A stretch of 64,000 nt of DNA from Trichosphaerium sp. ATCC 40318. Its lineage: Eukaryota > Discosea > Flabellinia > Trichosidae. A program made the position numbers and the translations under genes. The notes under the pieces were generated by a model, which saw nothing but the letters and a program-made list of their open reading frames with translations, did not search any database and had not been told where the DNA came from. The stretch's first letter is position 1; the number at the start of each line of letters is the position of its first letter. The stretch covers positions 372,001-436,000 of the forward strand of contig JALMLS010000420.1 of the NCBI GenBank assembly GCA_038496445.1, in the 5' to 3' direction. Positions 24,031 to 35,139 of this stretch are shown piece after piece.

Positions 24031-25063
24031 ACCAAAATCTCCGAAAAGTTATAACTTACACGACGACAAGATTATCGCTTACATCACACATAACGATTGC
24101 TTGGTATAAATTGTTTATTGGTTTACAACAACCGCAGTATCAACATTAGCACATGTGATAATGTTAGGTTTCCCAATACATTTAACACTCTATTTTGGAT
24201 AGTACGTCCTTGCTTTTGTACTTGGTTTTTACTTCAAAAAAGCTTTTGGCGAAACTCGGAGAACACACAGTAAATTCTTGGCAAATTCGGGTCTTTGGGC
24301 AAGTTGTGGTAATGGAAATTATCTAGCAGTATCCAAAGTTTCTGTGCTTTCGAAAATTTCTTGGTATAATTCTCAAAACTCACAGTGGAAGAGATTTTCT
24401 ACTGAATCTGAAGCAAAATCCACTCGAGTGGATTTTGGTACCTAGTCACATATTAACCTGTGCTGCCATGCCCACCAATGGATGACATTTTTGTGAGCGA
24501 AGGTCGTGTTCTTGTCCCGAGCGAAGGGCCCGACCGAAAGCGAACAGTGCTCTATATTAGCTTGCATTCGCTGTCTCGTACTCGAGCGTTAAACCAAAAC
24601 TGGGAATACAAAGAATCCAGTACATATTTTGTGGAAAATGTGTCGTCTGCTGTAAAGATAGTCTAGCGCTGGAATGGCTATTTTGAATTCAGTCAAAAAC
24701 TTTGATACCGTTTTATCACATGTTTACGGAAAAATTGGCGGAGGGATATTGAGTGATACCAGTTGTGGTTCAACGGAAAAAAGTTTTGTCCGTTTGTTTC
24801 CGCATAGAATGGTATACTCTGTGATACCATATCCTAATGGCCAACGTGTACATCCACCAACCTTGTGTTGAACATTTTGCGAACCGCTGAAACGTTTTTC
24901 CGCTCACCTACACTTTCCTATACATTGTTATGCTAATTTTTTTATGTTCTAAACAGCTAGAATATTACATCGAAAACGTCACATGTTTATTCTTCTTGGG
25001 TTTTTACAAGTTACCCGATAAATGTTTTTAGTTCAAACAAATTCCAGTTTAGAGTTCATCAAT
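24031..25063. other. Gene-poor stretch with a 24-bp palindrome
   Basis: Holds two + strand frames of 65-68 codons (24460-24666 and 24674-24871) without recognisable features or clear splice partners. Otherwise AT-rich. It may contain the promoter of the secreted-protein gene that starts at 25064. Confidence 0.4.
24414..24437. repeat. Perfect 24-bp palindrome
   Basis: The left half CAAAATCCACTC is followed directly by its exact reverse complement, with the XhoI-like core CTCGAG at the centre. It lies in a gene-poor stretch, so it could be a dimeric factor-binding site or a hairpin. Confidence 0.8.
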
Positions 25064-26320
25064 ATGCTAAGTGTACGCACCCTTTCTTGTATTATTTTGG
25101 TATGCAGTATAGCCTCCACAATGGGTTATGCCCATATGAAGAGTAATGCGGCTGATCCGTACAGTGGTCCTACTTGGGAACAACAATCTGCTGATTCGAA
25201 AATGAGCACACTTTGGAAGGACTTGACGGCTGATACTACTCCTCTACCATGGTTTTCTACCGTTCTAATGGCTGAACTATTCATCGAGTCTATGAACGTT
25301 ACATTCGATACAGTCGCTGAAGATCTACCAAAACAAGGTACCGTTTAGTAGTTTACGCAAGGCATTTTTGTTTATCTCGTCAATAACGTTTCATTATCAC
25401 GTGACTAACCTTTTACTAAAAGGTCTTTTACATACGGACAGGCATAAATTGATTCACACCGTTGGTGGTATTAGTCAGTGTGTATGGGAACCTGTTGGTA
25501 GCCATAACTACACTGGTATTTTCCAAAGTGGAGCTGATAACGTTTTATGCCGCTTGTCTACCGCCGCGAAACCTGTACCAGGAAATTACCCGCCAGGTCT
25601 TAGCGTAAAAATATTGATCGATGGTAAACCATCTGTTAACGTAATGGCAATGTACGTCAACATAATAATCATTACAAAGCTATTTTGTTTCACTACTGGA
25701 CACGTATCTTCAAGTTTAAACTCGCTTTGTTTTGCTTTCGCGTACCACTTTGTCTGATATTTGTTTATTTCAGGTACTCTTTGACTGGCCAAGATAGCTA
25801 CAACTTCTTTAAGCACGATCTTACCAACCACGTACCAACACTTGGTACAGCTGCTACACTAGCTGAAAAAGCTCTACTCCAAAAATTCGAAACAGCTTCA
25901 GCTTGGCCTAACATGCTTGGAGTCAGCACGTGGTCTCAACATGATCAAAAAGGAAACGCTGTCGCTAAACCAAACTTCCCTTACCGTCTTATCTTCCATC
26001 CTGCATTAGGAGTACACAATAAGTACCCAGACAGTGACCCAGGCATTGATTTGCCAACACAGCTAGAGACGCTTCAAAAAGGAAAAATCTACGATGTCTA
26101 CGCTCAAGGTGCCCCATTTGCTACGCCAGAGATGATTGCTACACTCTCTGTTACTTCTGAGATGACTGGATCGAACTTTGGAGATAAAAAGCTATTTTAT
26201 CAGCATGTCCGAATGGAAAACGATTTCGTTTTTCATCCAGAATGGATAAGTAGTGCATTCCAAATTACTAGATCACAACAATCTGTACCAAAATATGTGT
26301 ACCCTGATTTACCATGGTAA
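25064..26320 (+). CDS. Secreted protein of unknown function, distant catalase-fold resemblance
   Basis: Three exons: 25064-25339, 25423-25652 and 25774-26320. The signal peptide is clear from the second Met (MLSVRTLSCIILVCSIAST); an upstream Met at 25022 is less suitable. The body is about 340 residues and well conserved in appearance: HTVGGISQCVWEPVG, YTGIFQSGADNVLCRLSTA, PGLSVKILIDGKPSVNVMAM, SYNFFKHDLTNHVP, LGVSTWSQ and FYQHVRMENDF. The order H...G, YTGIF, VxxRxS, PGLxxK, NFFK resembles the haem-pocket segment of catalase-related proteins, but I do not see a complete set of catalytic residues. It is secreted and soluble, with no membrane span. The middle intron carries CACGTG close to its 3' end. 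Confidence 0.72.
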
Positions 26321-26624
26321 ATGTTGTTTGTGTGTTGCGTTAGAGTCACATACACATTACTTGGTTTGAAGTTCGACCCAACGCTCACAAAGTCAATAAA
26401 TATTACCTTCCCATTTTTTCCAGTTTATCCTCAAAGAGTTAGCGTCAACAACACGTGGTGCGAGAAGACATAAAAGATAAGTCACCTAATGCGTTACACC
26501 AAGCACATGCAACATTTGTGCCTTATATTTGTGATAAACTAAGGCTGGTTTAATGATTACTTCTCAAAAACAGCAAACCTAGAACTTACAGCCTCAACTT
26601 TTTTTGTTAATTTTTAGATGTTTA
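26321..26624. other. Convergent intergenic spacer
   Basis: Lies between the 3' ends of two converging genes. AT-rich, with one CACGTG at about 26453 and AATAAA-like sequence at about 26397. No open frame of interest. Confidence 0.5.
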
Positions 26625-29600
26625 TTATTCTACTTCAACAAAAAGTACTGCGTTTGGTACAAGACCTGAGAGGATTTAGTTGGTTTAAAGAAAAATAAAG
26701 AGAAATAAAATGGTAATGTACCTAGATCTTTAAGATTTTGAGATGACTCATCTGGACCAAACAATCTCTTTGGGTAATTTGATACAAGAGAAAATTTTTC
26801 ATATTTTGTTTCATATGCATCAACAAAGTCCATGACAGATGCAAGCGTATCAGTGTGGTAAAATAGTCTTTGTATACGATTCCCATTACTTAATCGTATA
26901 GCTATCTTTGTAACTGCACCCTATAAAATACGTTACCAACGGAGGACCTTGAAAAAGTAAATTACATTTTCTTTTTTAGCTTCATCAGGTAAACTTTGTT
27001 TTTTCTTCTCCTTTGCTTCCAGAACAGCCTACATAATAATGAGATATTAAAAAACAAAATAAGCGTATTAATACATCATCTAAGACTTTGGTTTTAGCTT
27101 TTTTTGCGTCTGCGGTTGAGCTGTCTTCATTCTCTTCTTTTTTCCTTGAAGTGAAAATTAGTACAATGTGAAAGTGTAATTCTTACTCTTTGGTATCATC
27201 TGATGAATTTTCGTCTTCCATATCAAGAGGTGGAGCAAAATCGACTTTGACATCTACATCTGTAATACGAACAGCACGAGCAGGTACACATTCTAAGACA
27301 TCAAACTTGATTATTTGCCCTGCAAATTCAGCATCAAAAACATCTCCAACAGTCAATGCAACAAATTTCGGTAGAATGCTCTCAAGCCATGCTACAACAG
27401 GTCAGAAGCTAGATATCTTTATAATATAGCACCTTTTGGATCCGGCACTTTAAGGAACTGTTTAGAGTGCGGTTGTAGCTTCAAGAATTCGGCACGAGGT
27501 AAGTTGACTTTTCGTACTTGTACCTTTTTGAATTTAATGGCTAAGCTGTTGGTAAATCTTATGTACGTACTATATCTCCTGGGTTTATAACAAGGCGCTC
27601 CATTAACCAAAGGGGTATACCAACTTCTCCATCTGGTGCTGTAAACTGCGTGACACCACAAAATGTCCTTTTTGTCTTTAAAGTCGAAAGTTCAAAAATC
27701 TTATAGTGTTAGAAGAAAGCAGTACTATATCTTATGTACCATCGGTCCTGACGCATCTTTGTCAACACCTGTAGCTCCGTATCCCCCTTTAGTAGAGCTC
27801 GAACTACCGATTGATGGAGCTCCAAAACGGTGGTGCATTGGTAGCGTCTTCATCTTTCCAGCTAAAGCTTCTATTGCTTTTGTAGGCAGTATAATCTTTC
27901 CTGCTTTATCAGCATCTTTCCCACCAATTGATATGGCCGGTACAGCTTTATACCTCTCCCAAAAAGAACTGACTGTTGCAATTTGGTCATGGCCAGTAGC
28001 ATTCATATCCACACGAATACCTCGCTGTAACGTCTATTAGCTTGTAATAAAAGGGGAACAGTTTTTTTTAGGATGTTATTTTTTTAAATTACTAGTGTAA
28101 GTGTACCTTTGATATTGATGCTCGAATATCACTCAGTAGATCTTTCATAGTCGTTGTTGGTTCCCAGATAGATATTTGTGACTTTTCAATTTCCATTGAT
28201 ACTGAGAGTGGCCGATTTTCTTCTAAAGGTACAGAGGACGATGTGGAAAGTGCGGGTACACCCATGTCAAATGCGTTTGTATTTGATACCTTGCATACAG
28301 GCTGAACTATTCTAAACTGAGGTGGGGCGTCAGGAAAGTCCCTCGAGATACGTTAGGAACCACCAATTAAAAAAATAAGAGCACCTTGGGAATTTGGCCT
28401 ACAAGAAAAGTTAACATGATACTTTTTTTTCTTTTTTTTTTGTTTGTTTAGTGTACCTCAAAAACAATTGCAGTCTTCTCCCATGACGCTCCTTTTTTAT
28501 CTGAAAAAAATGTTTCTGTAGCTGTAAATCCATTCTTGTTATAATATGTTGCTAGATCTATGCCCAAAGTCGATAAAGTGTCAAAACCAAAAAGAGCAAT
28601 CGCCCACTTGTAAAAAAAAGAAGTAAGAAAGATAGAAATACAGCTTCCTCTAAATACTTTGCCAATAGCTTAAATATATCTACGTACATGGTATATATCG
28701 CCTTCTATTGGGCATACGTAAAATCCAAGCTTATCTGTGTCTGCGTCATCAAATGATTTGATCTCTTTTAACAGCCTTTCGAACGCCTGAACAAAAAAGT
28801 ACTGTTAGCACAAGTTGTATCTGTAGTTCTCATTGTACTGCTTCTCTACCAATCTTTGGAGTGTAATGGGCGTGTTTATCTTCACTGTTTGTCTCTGGCC
28901 GGCCTCTAAAAGGTAAATTAGCAAAATCAAGCTAACAGGCACAAAATCAGAGAAATGGTATTAAGACGAACCTAGATTTAGGTATATACTTAGCAAGTTC
29001 ATCTGGAGGAGATCCACCTCCAAGAATCTCGTCTTTTACTAATAACATAGCATTAAAAGTTCCTTCTAACTCTACAAGATAATGGTTAGAACGCAATAAA
29101 AGAATACAGGAACAACATTGGTTTTTCTTATCAATGTTGCTTGTACCTCGTTTATTTTTGACTCGCCACATCCATTCTTCAATTTCGTATGGCTTGAATC
29201 CATCACGTTTAAGAAAAGCTTCTAAGGGAGAAAGCGTGTTACAGGGTCGAAGAAACAAGCTGTTATTTTATAAGTTTAAAGCGCACCTATTGCGGGTGCA
29301 ACTGTTTCTGTCCATTCCGTTTGAGATGGGTTTACCTAAGAGATATATAAGTATTAACAAGATAACGTTGTCATACCCAAGTTTCATCAACAGCTAGATC
29401 GCCTTTGTCTCCTTGTCCGGCTGGGGGTGTATAACAAGTCACCTGGTGGATGTGAGTTGGATTTCAGTTTACAATACGCGTCATGCTATACAACATACAG
29501 GCTCAACAGGTGGTTTGGGAATCTCAGGAGGTGGCATGGGTGGGTTTTTACTCTTGTTGGAGTGATAGCGAAAGCATATCAAATTGAATACTTCTGACAC

Positions 29601-30482
29601 TGTTGCTGGGTTTCCTAGTAACCTACGTTCCTGTATGACACTATTTGTGTCTGTTATATGATCTTGAAGTGACACGTCTTTGGATTGAAGCATCTAGAAT
29701 TCAAGTAAACTTCGAAACAAACAAGACAAGTCAAGCGAGACATTTTTGAGAGTTTTTTTTAGCTTTTTCTGTTTACCACTGGTGTTGTCCATGTCTCATC
29801 AAAGATCATTTGAAATTCTCTTACAGGGTATCTGTCTAAGGAACAGTATACTGTAAAATTCTGAATGAAAGATTTTGGTTAAATTGAGAAACGTTTCAAA
29901 TAAAAGAAAAAGCATGTCAAATGTACTTCTTCGTTTAGCTCTTTGAAGACTACTTTCGCGTAGGCATTGTCTCCAATCCACTTATAAATATCTGAGCGAA
30001 GCGCTGTAAGCAGAGGATTGTCTATTCATAGTTAGGAGTAGTTATAGCTCCGTCGTGCCTGTGGTTATCGAGGCTGTATTTGACGGCGTAGGGAGCGAAT
30101 ATGACGGTATTGAGGGCTCTTTTGACTATTTACAAAGTAAGTTGAATTACAGTTATCTGACGTGCCGTAAATAGCGCAGAATATGCGTTTGACAATACTT
30201 TGAGAAGGTCTGCCGTTTGACATTGTTGTGTTTGTAAATGTCTATTAACGCGTGTAATCCATTCACTCAAGCCTTGAGAATCCGAACATACAAACTACAG
30301 CTTATAAATAAGCAAACAGTAATAAATTGTACCATAGGTTGCCAACTTTGATCGCATAGCACTTGAAACGGCTTATCCTCTACAGTGAGCAATACTGTAT
30401 AACTTGTACTATCCACTGTGATTAAATCGTACTGCTTGTTTTCGGAACACCAAGCATTGAATGCTTCGTGTACTTTTTCCAT
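26625..30482 (-). CDS. Multidomain p97-cofactor-like protein: E2-like (UBE2Q-type) + UFD1 + UBX
   Basis: About 17 exons read in one chain. The N-terminus (MEKVHEAFNAWCSENKQYDL) is not recognised. After a Pro-rich linker comes an E2-fold domain: FERLLKEIKSF, RDFPDAPPQFRIVQPV, PLSVSMEIEKSQISIWEP and MKDLLSDIRASI. The position of the E2 catalytic Cys (GGxxCMEL in UBE2Q) reads PLSVSMEI, so it looks inactive. Next is the UFD1 fold: AISIGGKDADKAGKIILP, FCGVTQFTAPDGEVGIPLW, QPHSKQFL and VDVKVDFAPPLD. The end is a UBX domain: TKIAIRLSNGNRIQRLF, FSLVSNYPKRLF and LVPNAVLFVEVE. UFD1 and UBX both serve the p97/Cdc48 segregase, so ubiquitin-substrate delivery to p97 is the likely role (inference). The start is uncertain: an alternative exon upstream (30486-30680) could splice in. 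Confidence 0.84.
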
Positions 30483-30735
30483 CCTCTAATCCCGTTTTAC
30501 GCTAGCACAAGACCAATGCTTCAAATCGGTCTCAAAAAGTAAGCATTCATTGAACAGGAGCTCCTGTTGCACTGTATCACGTAGGATTTTGTGGTTTTTG
30601 ACGACTGTGTTGTAGTTTTGTTTCTTTAGAGTGCAACAGATGATGTCCATTACGCCAACTGTATTTATATTCATTACATACGTAAGTACAAGCTGCGTGA
30701 TTTCTCGTTTATTTTTTTCTTTTTCTTTTTGATGG
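30483..30735 (-). other. Short open frame between two genes, possible first exon
   Basis: A minus frame ending at 30486 contains VMDIICCTLKKQNYNTVV and FETDLKHWSCAS. Removing a putative 67 nt intron from about 30500 would join it in phase to QYDLITVDSTSYTVLL of the E2-like/UFD1/UBX gene. Otherwise it is intergenic sequence between that gene and the TTLL gene. Confidence 0.35.
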
Positions 30736-32873
30736 CTAGAGAATGCCATCAACTATTGTTTCCAGCTCAACTCCTATCTTCAAGAAGTCTACAATTAATT
30801 TATTCCGATTCTTTGTTGTCATGAATTCAAACAATCTATCGCTATCTGCATTAGGGAACATACACTCCCAGCCGTTCCTTAACGCAAAATAAGTCAAAAA
30901 ACCAGCAAGCAACAAGTAAACATGACGATCTCTACGTACATGCGTAATCGCTCAAACTGCGTATCTAGGATTGCACTAATATCACCTACACTGAGCTGAT
31001 GTACAGGGAAACTGAAATCTTCAGGATTCTTATTTCCTGCTTCAACATCCTCTTTTCTATCAAAAAAGAAATGAGCTTTATCTCAGCAACCTTAGTTACT
31101 GCTACGTACATTTTTATGATCTTTTCGTGTACTCTCTTTGTTGCCTTGTAGAGTTTTGGTAATTCTTTTCTTTCCACGTCTACTAGCTGTAATAGAGAAC
31201 GTAACATATTGCGCTTAACCTTAGTTTCAAGAACAGTATGTGGTTCAAGGTTAGGAGCATGGTTTACCTTTGAAATTTAGTGTTAATTACAGTACTATCA
31301 GTGTGCGCTTACTTCTAGAAGCCAAGGCTTCATATCTTCGTCCACTAATACATCAAAGCCTTTAGGCAGTTAAGATGACACTTAACTTAGTATACTACTA
31401 ACCTAATAGCTCAAAGCCATTGCTGCGACGAGGTACTTGCTTTTGTACAAAAAAACTGACTTTCTTTTCTACAGCAAGCCAAGTCTTTGTCATAATGTCT
31501 ATTAAACGAGTTAATGAGCTGTATACAGGGTATTTTAACACCAAGTAAAGACACTCTACGTGCACAATAAACGAACCTTTAATCTCGTTCCAAAGCTTAT
31601 CTACGTCATGTCCTTGGCTCTTTAAGCGTTTCCATATGTACAAGATGTCACTGCACAGCAAATGTAAGTACAAGGCATAAACCAAACATTTTGATTTTAC
31701 CATCGAAGTCCGTCATGGTCAACATCATCCGAGACTTTTTCATTGAAAGATTCCTCATTGAATTTATTCACATCAACGTTTGTGAGATGAATGTAAAGCT
31801 TGAGTGCCGTGGTAAATAATTAACGTAAAATAGAAGCAAATAATACCTTGTCAAAGGACTCCAAGTCGACAGTGTAGCTGCACAAAGGCGTCAATCATAG
31901 ATACGAAGTTGTATTTTTTTCAATGTCAACAAAATAAGTGTTGAGGATTTTTGGCACTTACCGCTCAGAACAAATACGAGTGAGACCATTTGGAAATACG
32001 TATAAGCGTAATGGATCAAAAGATGTTACTACAACGTAAATTCTGAACGTTATCTTGTAACCATCAAGCAGTATTGGATTAAGAATGTATCTGTTAAAAA
32101 GATTATTGCCGCATTCAAATAAAACTGTCTTCTACGCACTTCTGGGCAACTGGAGTCATTTTTTGAATGTACTCGCTATTGACATCTACTTGGGAAATAT
32201 CTGTAATACACTTAATGCCCGTACCCTATGCCACAGTGAGCATAGGTTTGTTCGAAAGTAAAACAATAAATAAATAAAAATAAAATTCAATAATTCTCGT
32301 TTGGAACATTACCATTGCATATCTTGATGGCTTGAGAATATAAGGTAGAGGGCCGCCGTGCTCCTCATACATTTTTTTAAAAGCATCGAACTCGTCTGGG
32401 AGGTAATAACCTTGAGGCCAAAAATCATAGTGCTATAAACGATTAGAGATACATATTTTGAGCTTGGTAATACCTCAGCTCCTTTTAGCTTTTTGATCGC
32501 GACCATGTTTTTATGTAGCAAATGCTTTATGCATAATTCTGGCATAGCAGGTAAGAAGTTAGCCTTTTGATGCGGTTTAAGGCTTTTTAGTTCTTCTGAT
32601 GTCATTTTCATAGTCCAAAACAAATCGCATATTTCTAAGCGTTGCATTTAGCGTCACCAACGCTAGATTGAGCGTGTACCGGTAGGCGCTGTACGTGGTA
32701 CCCATTTAAACCCTAAACGCTCTAATTCCTCTCTCACAATACGTGGGCCTCCAGCTGGATACCTTTTGAGTGTTGGTACGAAAAACAACTATTTTTGCGT
32801 ACTTTCCGCGTGTCTTTACGATCAACGGCTTTTTACCAACCTGTTCTTCAGCTTTTGGGGTAGTCTCAGCCAT
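30736..32873 (-). CDS. Tubulin tyrosine ligase-like (TTLL) protein
   Basis: ATG at 32873 (MAETTPKAEEQVGKKPLIVK). About a dozen exons rebuild a TTL domain: EELERLGFKWVPQICDLFW, KPHQKANFLPAMPELCIKHL, YLPDEFDAFKK, LPYILKPSRYAMGTGIK (ATP-grasp Lys/Gly region), YILNPILLDGYKITFRIYV, LHLTNVDVNK-like LYIHLTNVDVNK, LWNEIKDIMTKTWLAV, and FELLGFDVLVDEDMKPWLLE followed by VNHAPNL. These are the ATP- and metal-binding residues expected of an amino-acid ligase acting on tubulin tails. Which modification it makes (glutamylation, glycylation or tyrosination) cannot be decided. The C-terminus after the domain is about 120 residues and ends VDGIL. It acts on cilia or cytoskeletal microtubules (family knowledge). 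Confidence 0.93.
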
Positions 32874-33701
32874 TTTGCAATACGCAAACGCGTAGTCAAA
32901 CTATCTTCTTTCTGACCCGAAAGAAACTACGCAAACGTTATTTCCCACCATCGAATATAAATATGGTAATGTAACTAATCAAGTACAAATCTAGGGTATT
33001 ACAAAATATAACGAGTTTTCTGATAAGATTAAAAACGTGATTTTTACGTTATTTTACAATATGTGCAAAGCTCTTACCAGGGTACTTTTGAGTTACATTG
33101 GTGCTAGTTGTATGGTACATAAATAAGAGTAACTCCACCAGATGAGCCATCCCACAATTTTTTTTTACTTGCAAGTTCACTGTTTAAAAATCGGTTGTTG
33201 CTCTAATTCAATGGAGGTGCACCAGTAACAGTGTTTCATCGATGAAACTCATTCTACCCCAAAACAAACAAACCCCAACAACCCCCAAAGCTAAAAACAA
33301 AACTTATACTTCGACCGCCTCGTGTGGTATTGGCAAAGGAATGCTTGATAAGTAATCAAGTACCGGCGCCTATTGTATCGGACTGACAACACCAGCAGTC
33401 TGTACAATCAGTAACACTGTGCACAATCACCTTCTTTTTGTATTCTTCCACAGCACATACGTCGAGAATGCGAAACTTTAAGACAGCATTAGAAAGGCGT
33501 CGTTGTATCCAATTTTCCTCTTTTTTTCTGACAGCATCCACTACAAAAAAACTAATAACAACACGTAATGTGTATGGCCACCGTTACGAAGCTCCTACAC
33601 TACCACTAACACGCAATTCTGTCACACAAACAAATCAATGTGTCAGTTTGATAGGCTACCCAATTCTGCAGCGGTGACTTAGGACGTATTAAGTTATATT
33701 G
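32874..33701. other. Intergenic region between divergent genes, with a 16-bp palindrome
   Basis: 828 bp between the TTLL gene (leftward) and the isochorismatase-like gene (rightward), so it should hold both promoters. A perfect palindrome GTTTCATCGATGAAAC lies at 33233-33248, followed by C/A-rich sequence near 33270-33300. Open frames on both strands at 33356-33677 have no recognisable features. Confidence 0.5.
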
Positions 33702-34905
33702 ATGGAGATTTACTCAACCAAAATGTGGTGCGCCAGGCTTGCCTTGGTGGTGCTCGTTGCTTCTCTTTGTACCATGGTACTCGCTAGTCCAACCATCATG
33801 CTGGAATTCAGACAGCGCAGCCTACAAAAATTCTCTCAACACCGTTATGAGTATACCAACACCTTGGTAAGTTGTCAGTAAATAGAAAATTACAAATGTA
33901 AAATTATAACTCGTTATACTATCGTTTATGGCTTTATTAAACATACAACAGTCGTAACAATGACATGCCCTAATTTAACAAATTTAGAGGGAACTAGATC
34001 CGTCAACAACTGCCATTCTACTGACAGACATTTGGAATAAGCATTGGTGTACAGGGATCTCAGAAAGAACCGCTCCTTTGGCTGTTAAAGCGAACGCTAC
34101 AATCGCCGCTGCTCGTCAGTTAGGTACGCAATTAACGGAAGGTTATAAAACGGCAGTTCACCATCAAGCCTCGCTAGATTTTCCATCAACTTTTTTACAT
34201 CCTTACAAAACAATTAAAACACTTCGTAGGTATGCATATCATACATAGTCCAGCGTCAGTAGTAGAATATTACCAGGATACATTCATCAGATACCGTACA
34301 CTTAAACTGTCTTCCAGTAACGCTACTTGCTCTCCACCAGCTAAATCAGAGTGCGTTCTTTGTAGAGATTTGAGAAAAAGATGGTATACTAATGCCAATA
34401 TACGCGTAGATGGAATCCTCCTGGCTCTCCTTTCCCAAGCTTGCCAAGCGCTTGTGATACAGGCCAAACACACAACTACGTGGCATGGTATAGAGAGAAC
34501 GAGCTTGTCCATATTGACGAGGAGTACGACTACCTAGTAGACGCAAACAATGAACAAGAAGTATATTGTGTATTCAACAATCTCGGCATTAAAACAATAC
34601 TGTATTTGGGAGCTGCTTCTAATATGTGTATTGAAACACGTGCTGATGGTATGTACAACACAAGAAGATGGGAATACGATACAGCATTGGTACGGTTCAA
34701 AGAAGGACTTTTTTTTTTCACTTTTCGATCACCGACTCATGTTTTTTAGTTTCGTGATGTTACAGACTGCGCTTACTCCCCAGAAGATCCACCTTACTTG
34801 AATAAAGACGAAGTCTGTGAAATTCAAAACAAGTTTATCGAAACGTTTATTGGCACTTTGGGATCGCTTTCGTACTACGATATTATTGCACCAAATGTAG
34901 TTTGA
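33702..34905 (+). CDS. Secreted isochorismatase/nicotinamidase-superfamily hydrolase
   Basis: Five exons. From ATG 33702 the protein has an N-terminal hydrophobic segment, best from the Met at 33723 (MWCARLALVVLVASLCTMVL). The core follows the cysteine-hydrolase plan: TAILLTDIWNKHWC (the Asp of the triad), KANATIAAARQLGMHIIHSP, NYVAWYRENELVHI, YCVFNNLGIKTILYLGAASN and then MCIETR, where the Cys is the expected nucleophile (cf. TNMCVL in the family). DVTDCAYSPEDPPYLN near the end matches the RDLTDAMYNP segment of bacterial, especially planctomycete, secreted members. The Lys of the triad is not clearly placed. The substrate is unknown; hydrolysis of an amide or vinyl ether is family knowledge. 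The protein is probably extracellular. Confidence 0.83.
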
Positions 34906-34908
34906 GCA

Positions 34909-34914
34909 AATAAA
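34909..34914 (+). terminator. AATAAA polyadenylation signal
   Basis: AATAAA begins 4 nt after the TGA of the isochorismatase-like gene, giving a very short 3' UTR, as elsewhere in this window. Confidence 0.5.
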
Positions 34915-35139
34915 GCAAACAGCTTGGTTTTCAAGCCTTAGAATTACTTGAAGCTTGGCGTATACTATACTGTGTTATGTTTGAACGCGTGCGAGCTGTT
35001 TGGTTGGAGCGTTTAAGCCACGTCAAAAAAAATGACGCAATTACTTATTGTTCGTAAGGCGCATTAGCTACACCTGGAAGCGTTGAAAATCTGGTCTCTA
35101 AGCATACCGGTGTAGCGTTTACGCAATCTCCGAGGAAAA

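Noticed and set aside
24460-24871. Two + strand frames of about 65 codons as genes
   Set aside because: No recognisable feature, no signal peptide or family pattern, and no splice partners. Probably chance frames.
25022-25063. Upstream Met as start of the secreted protein
   Set aside because: It would put 14 polar residues before the hydrophobic core of the signal peptide; the Met at 25064 gives a normal signal.
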